Assembly: GCA_023257195.1 (NCBI GenBank)
Contig: JALRCU010000009.1
Location: forward strand, 80,440-144,439
Length of the DNA stretch: 64,000 nt
From: Holophagaceae bacterium
GTDB lineage: Bacteria > Acidobacteriota > Holophagae > Holophagales > Holophagaceae
Reading direction: 5' to 3'
The position numbers and the translations under genes are program-made. Below are positions 18,238-26,824 of this stretch, piece by piece; position 1 is the first letter of the stretch, and each line of letters starts with the position of its first letter. Below the pieces are notes generated by a model. The model did not search any database. It was not told where the DNA came from and saw only the letters and a list, made by a program, of their open reading frames with translations.

Positions 18238-18683
18238 CGAAAGACTGATTTTAACCTATGCCAAGAGATCGTCAAATGGAATGATTGACCAATATCCGCA
18301 GTATAAAACCATATTTCAATACGGATGTACCCAGGAATAGGGGATATTTGTTGAAGTAACTATAAAACCCAAAAGAGTATCCTCTATCATCGATCAATCT
18401 ATACCTCGTGACCGCTTTGAATGAAGTCCTAGACGTTCTTAGATTGTTAGGGCATCGAGAGAAAACAGGGGCTACAAGAGCCGTAGCCTAGGATCTTCGT
18501 GACCCATTATGATGCATGTTCTAAGATTTCTATCTTAAAATAGCCGGCGTAGAAGCCTCGATTAATATCACAACTACTAGAGGCCAACAACATGAGAGTT
18601 ATTAAGGCTTCGTCGATGTTATAAAAACAGGTTAGTTCGAAATATAAGCCATTAAAGTAGAATAGAGAAGCAGGGAGAAATTA
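18238..18683. other. 446-base gap without a recognisable gene
   Basis: The longest non-coding stretch in the genuine part of the window. I see no open frame with coding character and no tRNA. There is a six-pair hairpin (GGCTAC, seven-base loop, GTAGCC) at 18470-18488 with no T-run, so it is not a classic terminator. The last ~30 bases hold a GGGAGA ribosome site for the acyl-CoA dehydrogenase. It presumably contains promoters for that gene and, on the other strand, for tRNA-Arg. Decayed coding sequence or a small RNA cannot be excluded. Confidence 0.5.
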
Positions 18684-20582
18684 ATGTCGGATCATCTTCA
18701 AGCAAGCGTTTCTGATTTGAATATAAATACAGGAAAGAGATTATCTGAAGAGGAATCTAGACAGGTTGCCGAAGATGCACGACAAGATACTTGGACCTCG
18801 GAGAGCTTTGTTAAAGAAATATTTGGAGGCTCTTTTAATCTCGGGATTCTCACATCTGTGCCAACTGCTAAGCCCTTTAGTGATGATTTCCTTAAGTTTT
18901 ATTCCCAGATGAAAACTTTTCTTGAAACTCAAGTAGATTCTAATCGAATTGATCGAGAAGGCCAATACCCGCCCGAAATTATACAAAAGCTGGCTGAGAT
19001 GGGTGCCATGGGAATGAAAATACCAAAAAAATATGGGGGGTTAGGATTTACGTTGTCCGAGTATGGAAAAATTATGGAATTACTTGGATCACAAGATTCG
19101 AATCTACTAGCTTTGCTATCGGCACATCAGAGTATCGGAATTCCTAATCCATTGATGCATTTTGGGACGGAGGCACAAAAAGAGAAGTATTTACCTCGGG
19201 TAGCAAAGGGAATGATTACAGCTTTTGCTCTTACGGAAGGTGAAGTTGGATCGGATCCCGCCAATCTAAGTACAACCCTAACCCGAACTAACGAGGGAGA
19301 TTTCGTACTGAACGGGGAAAAGCTTTGGTGCACCAATGGGACTATTGCCGGACTTTACGTGGTGATGGCTCGCCACGAAGACACCAAGAAAATATCAGCT
19401 GTGATTGTGGAAAGAAATTGGCCGGGAGTGGAAGTTGTCACTCGGTGCCATTTCATGGGCATGCGTGCTCTTGAAAATGGAATCATTCGTTTCACCAATG
19501 TTCGTATTCCCAAGGACAACCTTCTCTGGAAAGAAGGTAAAGGTTTAAAATTAGCCCTTGTAACACTCAATACCGGTCGACTCTCAATTCCCAATGGAGT
19601 GGTAGGTGGCGGTAGGCGACTCACGCAAATTGTTAGAGCATGGGCTTCAAAAAGATATCAGTGGGGCAGTGTCATTGGAAAACACGAGGCTATAGCTCAC
19701 ATGGTTTCTGATATCACGTCCACTTCTTTTGCAATTGAATCCATGGCTTACCTTTGTAATCGTATGGCCGATCAAGGAACGCGGGATATTCGTCTCGAGG
19801 CTGCGGTTGCTAAGTTATGGACTACCGAAGAAGGTTGGAAAATGGTGGATACCACTCTCCAAATCAGGGGTGGACGAGGATTTGAAACTGCCGATAGTCT
19901 CATCAACCGGGGTGAACCTGGTGTTGCTATCGAGCGCATGTTGAGAGATTTTAGAATTAATTTAATATTTGAAGGTAGTTCGGAAATTATGCATCTTTTT
20001 ATAGCTCGCGAAGCTCTTGATAAACATTTGTCCAAGGCTTGGGATTTGGTGAATCCGAAAAGTAGTTGGATTACTAGAATAAAAGCGATTCCTAAAGTAA
20101 TCGCATTTTATTCTTGGTGGTATCCTAGTCGTTGGTGGGGATTATCGACCTTTCTTAAGTACCATTCGTACGGTGCTCTTGGTCAACACCTAAGAAAATC
20201 GGAACGATTTGCCCGAAGACTTAGTCGATCTATCTTCCATCAAATGGTTATTCATGGTCCAAAGCTAGAAAAGAAACAGGCGACCCTCTTTAGGGCTGTA
20301 GACATTGGTGCAGATCTTTTTGCTCTTTCTGCAGCCATTATTCATGCTGACGATCAAGTCAGATCCAAAACGAGTAATTCAAGAGAAAAAACCATATTAG
20401 CTGACCTTTTTGCCCGAAGAATGCTCCGTCGCATTCAGAGTAAGTTCAATGATCTTAGTTCGAATGACGATTCCAAGAAAGTTAAGCTTTCTCGGGCAAT
20501 TCTAGAAGGGGATTATAAATTTATAGAGCATGGTGTAACCTTCGATAAAGAAATAGAATTTATGGAATTCGGAAAGATATAA
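18684..20582 (+). CDS. Acyl-CoA dehydrogenase, long/very-long-chain type
   Basis: FAD enzyme catalysing the first step of fatty-acid beta-oxidation. The 632 aa include an N-terminal lead of ~75 residues, the acyl-CoA dehydrogenase N-terminal, middle and C-terminal domains (ALTEGEVGSDPANL, NGEKLWCTNG, IRGGRGFE, IFEGSSEIMHLFIAREAL with the catalytic Glu), and an extra C-terminal helical domain (~residues 450-632) as in VLCAD/ACAD9-like enzymes. A GGGAGA ribosome site precedes the ATG. The MFS transporter gene starts ten bases after its stop, so they are probably cotranscribed. Substrate chain length is inferred only from the architecture. Confidence 0.92.
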   Translation: MSDHLQASVSDLNINTGKRLSEEESRQVAEDARQDTWTSESFVKEIFGGSFNLGILTSVPTAKPFSDDFLKFYSQMKTFLETQVDSNRIDREGQYPPEIIQKLAEMGAMGMKIPKKYGGLGFTLSEYGKIMELLGSQDSNLLALLSAHQSIGIPNPLMHFGTEAQKEKYLPRVAKGMITAFALTEGEVGSDPANLSTTLTRTNEGDFVLNGEKLWCTNGTIAGLYVVMARHEDTKKISAVIVERNWPGVEVVTRCHFMGMRALENGIIRFTNVRIPKDNLLWKEGKGLKLALVTLNTGRLSIPNGVVGGGRRLTQIVRAWASKRYQWGSVIGKHEAIAHMVSDITSTSFAIESMAYLCNRMADQGTRDIRLEAAVAKLWTTEEGWKMVDTTLQIRGGRGFETADSLINRGEPGVAIERMLRDFRINLIFEGSSEIMHLFIAREALDKHLSKAWDLVNPKSSWITRIKAIPKVIAFYSWWYPSRWWGLSTFLKYHSYGALGQHLRKSERFARRLSRSIFHQMVIHGPKLEKKQATLFRAVDIGADLFALSAAIIHADDQVRSKTSNSREKTILADLFARRMLRRIQSKFNDLSSNDDSKKVKLSRAILEGDYKFIEHGVTFDKEIEFMEFGKI

Positions 20583-20591
20583 GCCTTTTTT

Positions 20592-21812
20592 ATGTTAAAC
20601 AATATACGTCGAGCTTGTACATTGACTGTTCTGGTAGCAGCCTTAGGTTATTTCGTTGATATTTTTGATTTACTACTTTTTGGAATTGTCCGACAGCAAA
20701 GTCTTATTGGTATTGGTATCCCTATGGAGGAAACGCTTCCTGTAGGCATATTTTTGCAAAATATGCAGGTGTGGGGGCTAGTGATCGGAGGCGTTTTTTG
20801 GGGAATTCTTGGCGATAAGAAAGGAAGACTCTCGGTTCTATTTGGATCGATTGCAGTTTATTCGGTCGCTAATATTGCTAATGCTTTTGTTACTACCGTT
20901 CCCCAGTATGCCGTCTGCCGCTTAATTGCTGGGTTTGGTTTAGCAGGTGAGTTGGGAGCAGCCATTACGCTTGTGGGTGAATCGCTTCCTTCTGATATCA
21001 GAGGTTACGGAACGACCATCGTAGCTTCAGTAGGGGTGAGTGGGGCCATCTTTGCTAATTTAGCTGGACAGTATTTGTCTTGGAGTCATGCTTATCTCAC
21101 CGGAGGTATCTTAGGACTAGCTCTTTTGTTTCTCAGAGTTGGCGTAGGCGAAAGTATTCTTTTCAAAGAATCTCAGAATCGCGAGGTGCCTCAGGGGGAC
21201 TTTCTTTCACTTTTCAAAACACGAGAACGCTTCATGCGTTTTGCTCGATGTATAGGGGTTGGGATTCCTCTTTGGTATGGAGTTGGAATCTTGATGTTTT
21301 ACTCTCCTGAGTTTGCAATCTCTCTACGTTACACCGGTATTGTGGAAGCCGGTAACGCGATTGCATCCTGCTACGCGGGGCTAGTTTTGGGAGATATTCT
21401 GAGTGGATTTCTTAGTCAAATATTGGGAAGTCGTAAAAAAATACTCTATATTTTTGTCCTACTCAGTGCCCTTTGCTCTCTTGTCTTTCTTATGACTCCA
21501 GGGCTCAGCCCCTCGCAATTCTATCTTTTTGCATTTATCTTCGGGATAGCCCTGGGTTATTGGGCAGTTTTTGTAACGACTGCGAGTGAGCATTTCGGAA
21601 CGAATCTCAGATCAACCGTAACCACTTCAGTCCCCAATTTTGTTCGATGGTCGGTAAGCCCAATGTCGATTATTTTTCTAGCGCTCAATCACCGGATCGG
21701 AAATTTAACTTCGGCCCTTGTAATTGGAGTTGTCGTTTTTGCCATTGGACTTTTGTCAATCCGTGGGATGCAAGAAACGCACAGCAGATCCCTAGAATTT
21801 CTAGAAGATTAG
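20592..21812 (+). CDS. Major facilitator superfamily transporter
   Basis: Twelve-helix transporter of 406 aa. The loop GGVFWGILGDKKGRLSVL is the MFS motif between helices 2 and 3, and RLIAGFGLAGELGAAITLVGE resembles the metabolite:H+ symporter (sugar/organic acid) branch. Helix 1 carries an Asp (GYFVDIFDLLLFG) as in AAHS/MHS carriers. The substrate is unknown; its position right behind an acyl-CoA dehydrogenase suggests, but does not show, an organic acid. The stop is four bases from the convergent SDR stop. Confidence 0.85.
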   Translation: MLNNIRRACTLTVLVAALGYFVDIFDLLLFGIVRQQSLIGIGIPMEETLPVGIFLQNMQVWGLVIGGVFWGILGDKKGRLSVLFGSIAVYSVANIANAFVTTVPQYAVCRLIAGFGLAGELGAAITLVGESLPSDIRGYGTTIVASVGVSGAIFANLAGQYLSWSHAYLTGGILGLALLFLRVGVGESILFKESQNREVPQGDFLSLFKTRERFMRFARCIGVGIPLWYGVGILMFYSPEFAISLRYTGIVEAGNAIASCYAGLVLGDILSGFLSQILGSRKKILYIFVLLSALCSLVFLMTPGLSPSQFYLFAFIFGIALGYWAVFVTTASEHFGTNLRSTVTTSVPNFVRWSVSPMSIIFLALNHRIGNLTSALVIGVVVFAIGLLSIRGMQETHSRSLEFLED

Positions 21813-21816
21813 AGAA

Positions 21817-22557
21817 TTAGCCAGGGTGTACGGCTCCTGCTCCGCCATCGAAAGGGATAACTGCGCCCGTAAGCCACTGGCTCTCGGATCCCAAAAGATA
21901 AACAACGAGAGAGGCAATTTCCTCAGCTTGTCCAATACGATTTAGTGGGTTTACCTTTTTAAGATTATTTAAGCTTTGTTCTGGCTCAAGAGAGTCTTTA
22001 ACCCGATCAAGAAGCATATCTGTGGCTACTGGTCCGGGTGCAATTGCATTTACTCGAATTTGCCTAGGGGCCCATTCCTGAGCAAGATATTGAGCCAACA
22101 TATGAACTCCAGCTTTTGCTACACCATAGGCTGCCTGCAAAGGGACAGCTCGAATACCTACATTAGAACCCGTGAGGACAACGCTAGCACCCTCGGTCAA
22201 ATGTGGCCCCAAATAGTGAGCCATATTCCATGGACCTGCTAGATTCTGCTGAATCATATGGTGAAATATCGCTGGATCACCCTTTTCTACGTTTCCAGTC
22301 TCGTAAGATCCCGCATTGAGGAACATGCCATCAAGCGGTCCACACTGCTTCGAGAATTTTATTAATTCACTTTGGTTGCTATGGTCTAATCCAATAGATT
22401 GAGCCTTTGGTAGCGTTTCTTTTAATTTATCTAGGCGACGCCCAATCAATATTAACTCTGCGCCCATTGAACTTAACCTGCGTGCGGTAGCCCTTCCTAT
22501 TCCACTTCCTGCTCCTGTCACTAAGATTTGTCTACCCTCAAAAGGCTGATTACTCAT
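21817..22557 (-). CDS. Short-chain dehydrogenase/reductase
   Basis: NAD(P)-dependent oxidoreductase of the classical SDR family: TGAGSGIGRA cofactor motif, LNAGSYE (NAG), catalytic Ser in LTGSNVG, YGVAK with Tyr and Lys, and VNAIAPGPVATDM. The frame extends to 22602, but the ATG at 22557 overlaps the stop of the upstream DUF502 gene as TGATG, a typical coupled start, and gives a normal N-terminus (MSNQPFEGRQILVTGAG; ~246 aa). The substrate cannot be deduced. It is the last gene of a pgsA-DUF502-SDR run. Confidence 0.9.
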   Translation of the reverse strand: MSNQPFEGRQILVTGAGSGIGRATARRLSSMGAELILIGRRLDKLKETLPKAQSIGLDHSNQSELIKFSKQCGPLDGMFLNAGSYETGNVEKGDPAIFHHMIQQNLAGPWNMAHYLGPHLTEGASVVLTGSNVGIRAVPLQAAYGVAKAGVHMLAQYLAQEWAPRQIRVNAIAPGPVATDMLLDRVKDSLEPEQSLNNLKKVNPLNRIGQAEEIASLVVYLLGSESQWLTGAVIPFDGGAGAVHPG

Positions 22558-23165
22558 CAACGAGAGCCTTTGGGAATAATGACTCCACAACTTACAACCC
22601 ATGTAAAGGCTTCGTCGGGAGCAATCGAAGTGGATTTGATTTTTTCCCTAGGCAACATTACGACGTACCCATTACTTGGGTTTGGCGATGTAGGAATAAA
22701 TACGGAATACCACTCAGTACCTTGAGGACTAATCCAAGAGCAATCTTTATGAGCGATAAATCCAAGTGTCTGACTTCCCGCATTTGGAAATTCGACCATC
22801 ACAACCTCATTGAAACTAGCTTTATTTGGATTTTGTATTGCTGATGTCAGATGGCTAATTGAACTGTAGATACTTTTTATAATAGGAATTTTTAGAATTA
22901 GTTCTTCAACCCATTTAAGAAGTTGTCGACCAATAGTATTACTGACTATAACTCCAAAGATAAAAAGAATTAAGAAGGTTCCTATGATTGAAAAAAGGAA
23001 AAGCTCCAAATCAGAAGGATTGCTATAGCCAAACATGTCGAATAATTCCAAGAGTGGGCTTTGATATAGGGAAATCAACCAACCGCTTACTAACTTCAAA
23101 ATTAGAAAAGTAATTAAGAGGGGTAAAAGTGTAAATAGTCCACTCCAAAGATAACGCTTAGTCAT
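22557..23165 (-). CDS. DUF502 family membrane protein
   Basis: A 202-aa inner-membrane protein of the DUF502 family, whose biochemical role is not established. The start KRYLWSGLFTLLPLLITFLIL is typical, followed by a second membrane segment (~residues 50-78), the IPIIKSIYSSISHLT stretch and the VMVEFPNAGSQTLGFI segment. It overlaps pgsA upstream by eight bases and the SDR downstream by one, so the three are translated as a unit. Confidence 0.88.
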   Translation of the reverse strand: MTKRYLWSGLFTLLPLLITFLILKLVSGWLISLYQSPLLELFDMFGYSNPSDLELFLFSIIGTFLILFIFGVIVSNTIGRQLLKWVEELILKIPIIKSIYSSISHLTSAIQNPNKASFNEVVMVEFPNAGSQTLGFIAHKDCSWISPQGTEWYSVFIPTSPNPSNGYVVMLPREKIKSTSIAPDEAFTWVVSCGVIIPKGSR

Positions 23166-23799
23166 TTTTAAGGTCTCCGTTTGATTGAAGGTGATTCCAA
23201 TAAATTGTTAGATACCGATAGCCACTCCAGAGAGCGACTATTAGAGAAATCCATAAAATAAGGGTCCCCATCCCTAGAAAAAAAGCAAAAGGATAACGGA
23301 GGGTAATAAAGTATTGAAATAGTCGCAGGTCGGTCCACTCGTAGAACCACTGGTCTAATTTAGGACCCAATATAAGTAAGGAAATAGCAGCGATCTGAAG
23401 ACCGACTTTCCATTTTCCAAGAATACCTGCACTAATAATCAGACCGTCTTCAGCTGCGATGGATCTTAAGCCCGTAATGGCAAACTCTCTGATCAAAATG
23501 ATAAAAACCATCCAGGCTGGGGCAAGACTATGTCCATCATGTTGCAACTCGATCAAAGAAATTAGTGCACCGGTAATCAACATCTTATCAGCAAGAGGAT
23601 CAAGCAAGGCTCCTAGCGTAGTGACTTGTCTCCAGCGACGTGCTAGATAACCATCTAAACCATCTGTAATTGCGGCGATCCAAAAGACAACCACACCGAT
23701 TACATGGTAATGCTCTATCCGCGTTAGTAAAACTACTACTAAAACTGGTACAAGCAAGATCCTAGCCAAACTAAGATAATTAGAGAGGGTCATTCTCAT
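23158..23799 (-). CDS. pgsA: CDP-diacylglycerol--glycerol-3-phosphate 3-phosphatidyltransferase
   Basis: Makes phosphatidylglycerol phosphate, the committed step to the acidic phospholipids PG and cardiolipin. The CDP-alcohol phosphotransferase motif is intact: DGLDGYLARRWRQVTTLGALLDPLADK (split by position: DG at the start, AR, then G...D...D). Five to six membrane segments over 213 aa match PgsA. Two Met codons (1 and 3) leave the start slightly open. Confidence 0.93.
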   Translation of the reverse strand: MRMTLSNYLSLARILLVPVLVVVLLTRIEHYHVIGVVVFWIAAITDGLDGYLARRWRQVTTLGALLDPLADKMLITGALISLIELQHDGHSLAPAWMVFIILIREFAITGLRSIAAEDGLIISAGILGKWKVGLQIAAISLLILGPKLDQWFYEWTDLRLFQYFITLRYPFAFFLGMGTLILWISLIVALWSGYRYLTIYWNHLQSNGDLKND

Positions 23800-23890
23800 A
23801 GGATGTCCATTTACCTAGGCTATCCAAAGGAAGGCAAAACCACTATCCCCGAATCAACTACATTCAAGAATTTACAAGTAAAGCAGCACG

Positions 23891-24853
23891 ATGAACCCAA
23901 TAGATCTTAAAAAAATGATAGTGAATTTGGCCTTAGCTGAAGGGTTCGGTCGGGTAGGTATAGCTGGTTTAGATCCCTTCGAAAGTGATTCCAAAAAACT
24001 AGACAGTTGGTTTAAAAAAAACCATCACCAACACTTACCCTACCTTGATCCCATTAAACTCCTTAACCCAAAGAGTATAGAAGGATCTGCACAGGTAGCT
24101 TTAGTGGTCTTTTACCCTTACGCTCGTCCTGATTGTATTCCAGGCAAATTGGGAGCCCAGAAAGCTTCGCGCTATCTTTGGGGCGAAGATTATCATTGGG
24201 TCATCAAAAAAAAGCTTCTTCAAATCTTAGAAACTATTCAAAAGTTCAACTCTTCGATAGAGGGTAAGGTTTGTGTAGATACCGCTCCTCTCCTTGAGCG
24301 ACAACTCGCCCAAAGGGCTGGAATAGGATGGCAAGGCAAAAATACCTTGCTTATTGCTGACCAAGACGGTAGCTGGGGGTTCCTAGGTGTTCTTCTTTTG
24401 AGTGTTGAATTGCCCCCAGATAACCCTTTCCCTTTTGAACAATGTGGAACCTGCTCTGCATGCCTAGATTCCTGCCCAACTGGGGCGCTTACCCCTTTTG
24501 AGCTTAATCCCAATCTCTGCATCACAACCTATACAATTGAGACCGACCAAGAGCCTCCTCTGATTGTTTCAAAGGCCATTCGAGAGACAGGTTGGATCGC
24601 AGGATGCGATATTTGTCAGGAGGTTTGCCCGTGGAACCGACGACCTCTTTGGGGCGATGCCGACGTCTGGGGTGGGCCAAACTCTATTCACAGCGTTGCA
24701 ACCTCTGATCTACCCTTCTCCTCATCGCAATGGCGAAAATTCAACCGTAAATCAGCCCTTCGCAGGGTTAGTAGGCGACATTGGCTTACAACTCTAAGGC
24801 GTGCTGGGCTCTTGTTGGACCCCCTCAATGGTAGTTTGATGAAAGAAAAATGA
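23891..24853 (+). CDS. queG: Epoxyqueuosine reductase QueG
   Basis: Cobalamin and Fe-S enzyme that performs the last step of queuosine synthesis in tRNA. The 320-aa protein has the DUF1730 N-terminal domain with VDTAPLLERQLAQRAGIGWQGKN (the conserved Asp region), then two 4Fe-4S motifs: CGTCSACLDSCPTGAL and CDICQEVCPWN. The C-terminal HEAT-like extension is short, as in the smaller QueG form. queE at 54.4 kb supplies an earlier step of the same pathway. Cobalamin is therefore a likely requirement of this organism. Confidence 0.94.
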   Translation: MNPIDLKKMIVNLALAEGFGRVGIAGLDPFESDSKKLDSWFKKNHHQHLPYLDPIKLLNPKSIEGSAQVALVVFYPYARPDCIPGKLGAQKASRYLWGEDYHWVIKKKLLQILETIQKFNSSIEGKVCVDTAPLLERQLAQRAGIGWQGKNTLLIADQDGSWGFLGVLLLSVELPPDNPFPFEQCGTCSACLDSCPTGALTPFELNPNLCITTYTIETDQEPPLIVSKAIRETGWIAGCDICQEVCPWNRRPLWGDADVWGGPNSIHSVATSDLPFSSSQWRKFNRKSALRRVSRRHWLTTLRRAGLLLDPLNGSLMKEK

Positions 24854-24925
24854 AAATTATGCTTTATTATTTCCCCTTTTTTCCTTATAAATCATATTCA
24901 CCTCTCTTCGAACCTCAAGGATGCT

Positions 24926-26824
24926 ATGCCTCTTAAATGGACCGTTCAGGATGCAGCTAAACTCTATGCCATTGACGAATGGGGGGATGGCTATTTTGGG
25001 GTAAACGCTAAGGGTCGAATTGTCGCTATGCCAACACGGGATGAATCGATCACAATTGATCTTTATGAAGCAATACTTCGCCTTAAGAAACTAGGTGTTC
25101 AAACACCTGTGACACTTAGATTTCCTCAAATACTAGAGGGAAGAATCAAAGAGATCTGCGGGGCCTTTGAAAAAGCTATTACTGAATTTAATTACAATGG
25201 AGATTACAACTGCATCTACCCAGTCAAAACAAATCAGATCAAAGAAGTAGTACAAGAAATAGTTAAGATAGGCAACGATTTCAAGCTAGGTCTAGAATGC
25301 GGAAGCAAGCCTGAATTAATTCTTGCCTTATCTATTAATTTACATCCGGATTCCTTGATTCTATGCAACGGCTACAAAGATGAAGGCTTCATTAAGATGG
25401 CACTCTTGGCGCGAAAAGCCGGCAGACGTATTGTTATTACTGTTGAAAAGATGTCTGAACTGCCGATGATTCTTAAAATTGCCAAATCCCTTAAGGTAAA
25501 ACCACTCATTGGCTTGAGGGCAAAATTAAACGCTCAGGGATCGGGTAAATGGGAAACAAGCGCGGGCGATCATGCCAAGTTTGGCCTAACAACTCGAGAA
25601 ATCCTTGAAGCTGTTGAGATTTTGAAAAAAAAGAAAATGCTGGATAGCATCATTGAACTACATTTTCATATTGGCTCACAAATTACGGATATTCGTAAGG
25701 TCAAAATTGCAGTGAAGGAAGCCACAAGGATCTATGCCAAATTAAGAAAGATGGATGTGCCGATTGAATATATGAACGTCGGTGGGGGACTTGCCGTAGA
25801 CTACGATGGCTCAAAGACCACTTTCACATCGAGTATGAACTATACCGTAGAGCAATATGCTTCTGATGTTGTATATAATGCAAAAGATATTTGCAAGATG
25901 GAAGATGTACCCGTTCCCAATCTGCTCACTGAAAGCGGTCGAGCTTTGACGGCATACCACGAAGTCGCTATTGTAGATGTGATCGGACTCATTGATACAA
26001 CCCACTCAAAATACAGTGTCGAAGTTTCGGGAAAAGAAATTCAGATTATCAAAGATTTATCTTACATTCGAGACAATATCGGGACCAAAAATTACTCCGA
26101 AATGTATAGCGATGCCGTAGCCTCAAAAGACGAAATTAATAGTTTGTTCAATCTTGGCTATCTCTCTCTCGAGGATCGCTCTAAAGGAGAAACTTTATTT
26201 TGGGAGATACTAAGAAAGCTTTCCAAGATTTTGACCCACAAATCGATCAAATATATTCCCGAAGAGTTTAGGGATTTGAACAAAAGTTTGGCGGATAAGT
26301 TCATCGCTAATTTCAGTATTTTTCAAACTATGCCTGATCACTGGGCAGTCGAACAATTATTTCCTGTGGCTCCTATCCACCGCCTTAAAGAAAAACCAAC
26401 ACTGAGTGCAACACTCTGTGATATCACATGCGATAGCGATGGAACTATTGAGAAGTTCGTCGATCTTAAGGATGTTCGAGACGAGATTGCGCTACATGAA
26501 CCTACCGATGAACCTTATTTTATTGGCATATTTCTCACTGGGGCATACCAAGACATCTTGGGAATGAGGCACAATCTCTTTGGGGCTCCCAGTGAAGCAT
26601 TCTTAATTGCTGAAGACGAGGATAACTTCCGAATTGATAAGGTGATTCCAGCTGAAACTATTGATGACATGCTACGTAGTGTTCATTTCAATCCAGAGAG
26701 CATGGGGCGTATTGCAATCAATGGCCGGAAGGTTAAAGCAAAAGTTGATGCCTCAGAAGATCTACATTCCCTCATCATTAAACACCGAGGATCCCATACT
26801 TATCTGAACCCGGAAGAAGATTAG
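24926..26824 (+). CDS. speA: Biosynthetic arginine decarboxylase SpeA
   Basis: PLP enzyme converting arginine to agmatine, the first step of polyamine synthesis by the SpeA route. At 632 aa it has the expected layout: an N-terminal segment, a TIM barrel with the PLP lysine in NYNGDYNCIYPVKTNQ, the GLECGSKPELILAL stretch, ELHFHIGSQI, and the late beta domain with PTLSATLCDITCDSDGT, holding the conserved Cys of the CDSDG motif. The ATG follows an AAGGA site. Its stop overlaps the convergent acylase gene by four bases. No speB lies in the window. Confidence 0.96.
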   Translation: MPLKWTVQDAAKLYAIDEWGDGYFGVNAKGRIVAMPTRDESITIDLYEAILRLKKLGVQTPVTLRFPQILEGRIKEICGAFEKAITEFNYNGDYNCIYPVKTNQIKEVVQEIVKIGNDFKLGLECGSKPELILALSINLHPDSLILCNGYKDEGFIKMALLARKAGRRIVITVEKMSELPMILKIAKSLKVKPLIGLRAKLNAQGSGKWETSAGDHAKFGLTTREILEAVEILKKKKMLDSIIELHFHIGSQITDIRKVKIAVKEATRIYAKLRKMDVPIEYMNVGGGLAVDYDGSKTTFTSSMNYTVEQYASDVVYNAKDICKMEDVPVPNLLTESGRALTAYHEVAIVDVIGLIDTTHSKYSVEVSGKEIQIIKDLSYIRDNIGTKNYSEMYSDAVASKDEINSLFNLGYLSLEDRSKGETLFWEILRKLSKILTHKSIKYIPEEFRDLNKSLADKFIANFSIFQTMPDHWAVEQLFPVAPIHRLKEKPTLSATLCDITCDSDGTIEKFVDLKDVRDEIALHEPTDEPYFIGIFLTGAYQDILGMRHNLFGAPSEAFLIAEDEDNFRIDKVIPAETIDDMLRSVHFNPESMGRIAINGRKVKAKVDASEDLHSLIIKHRGSHTYLNPEED

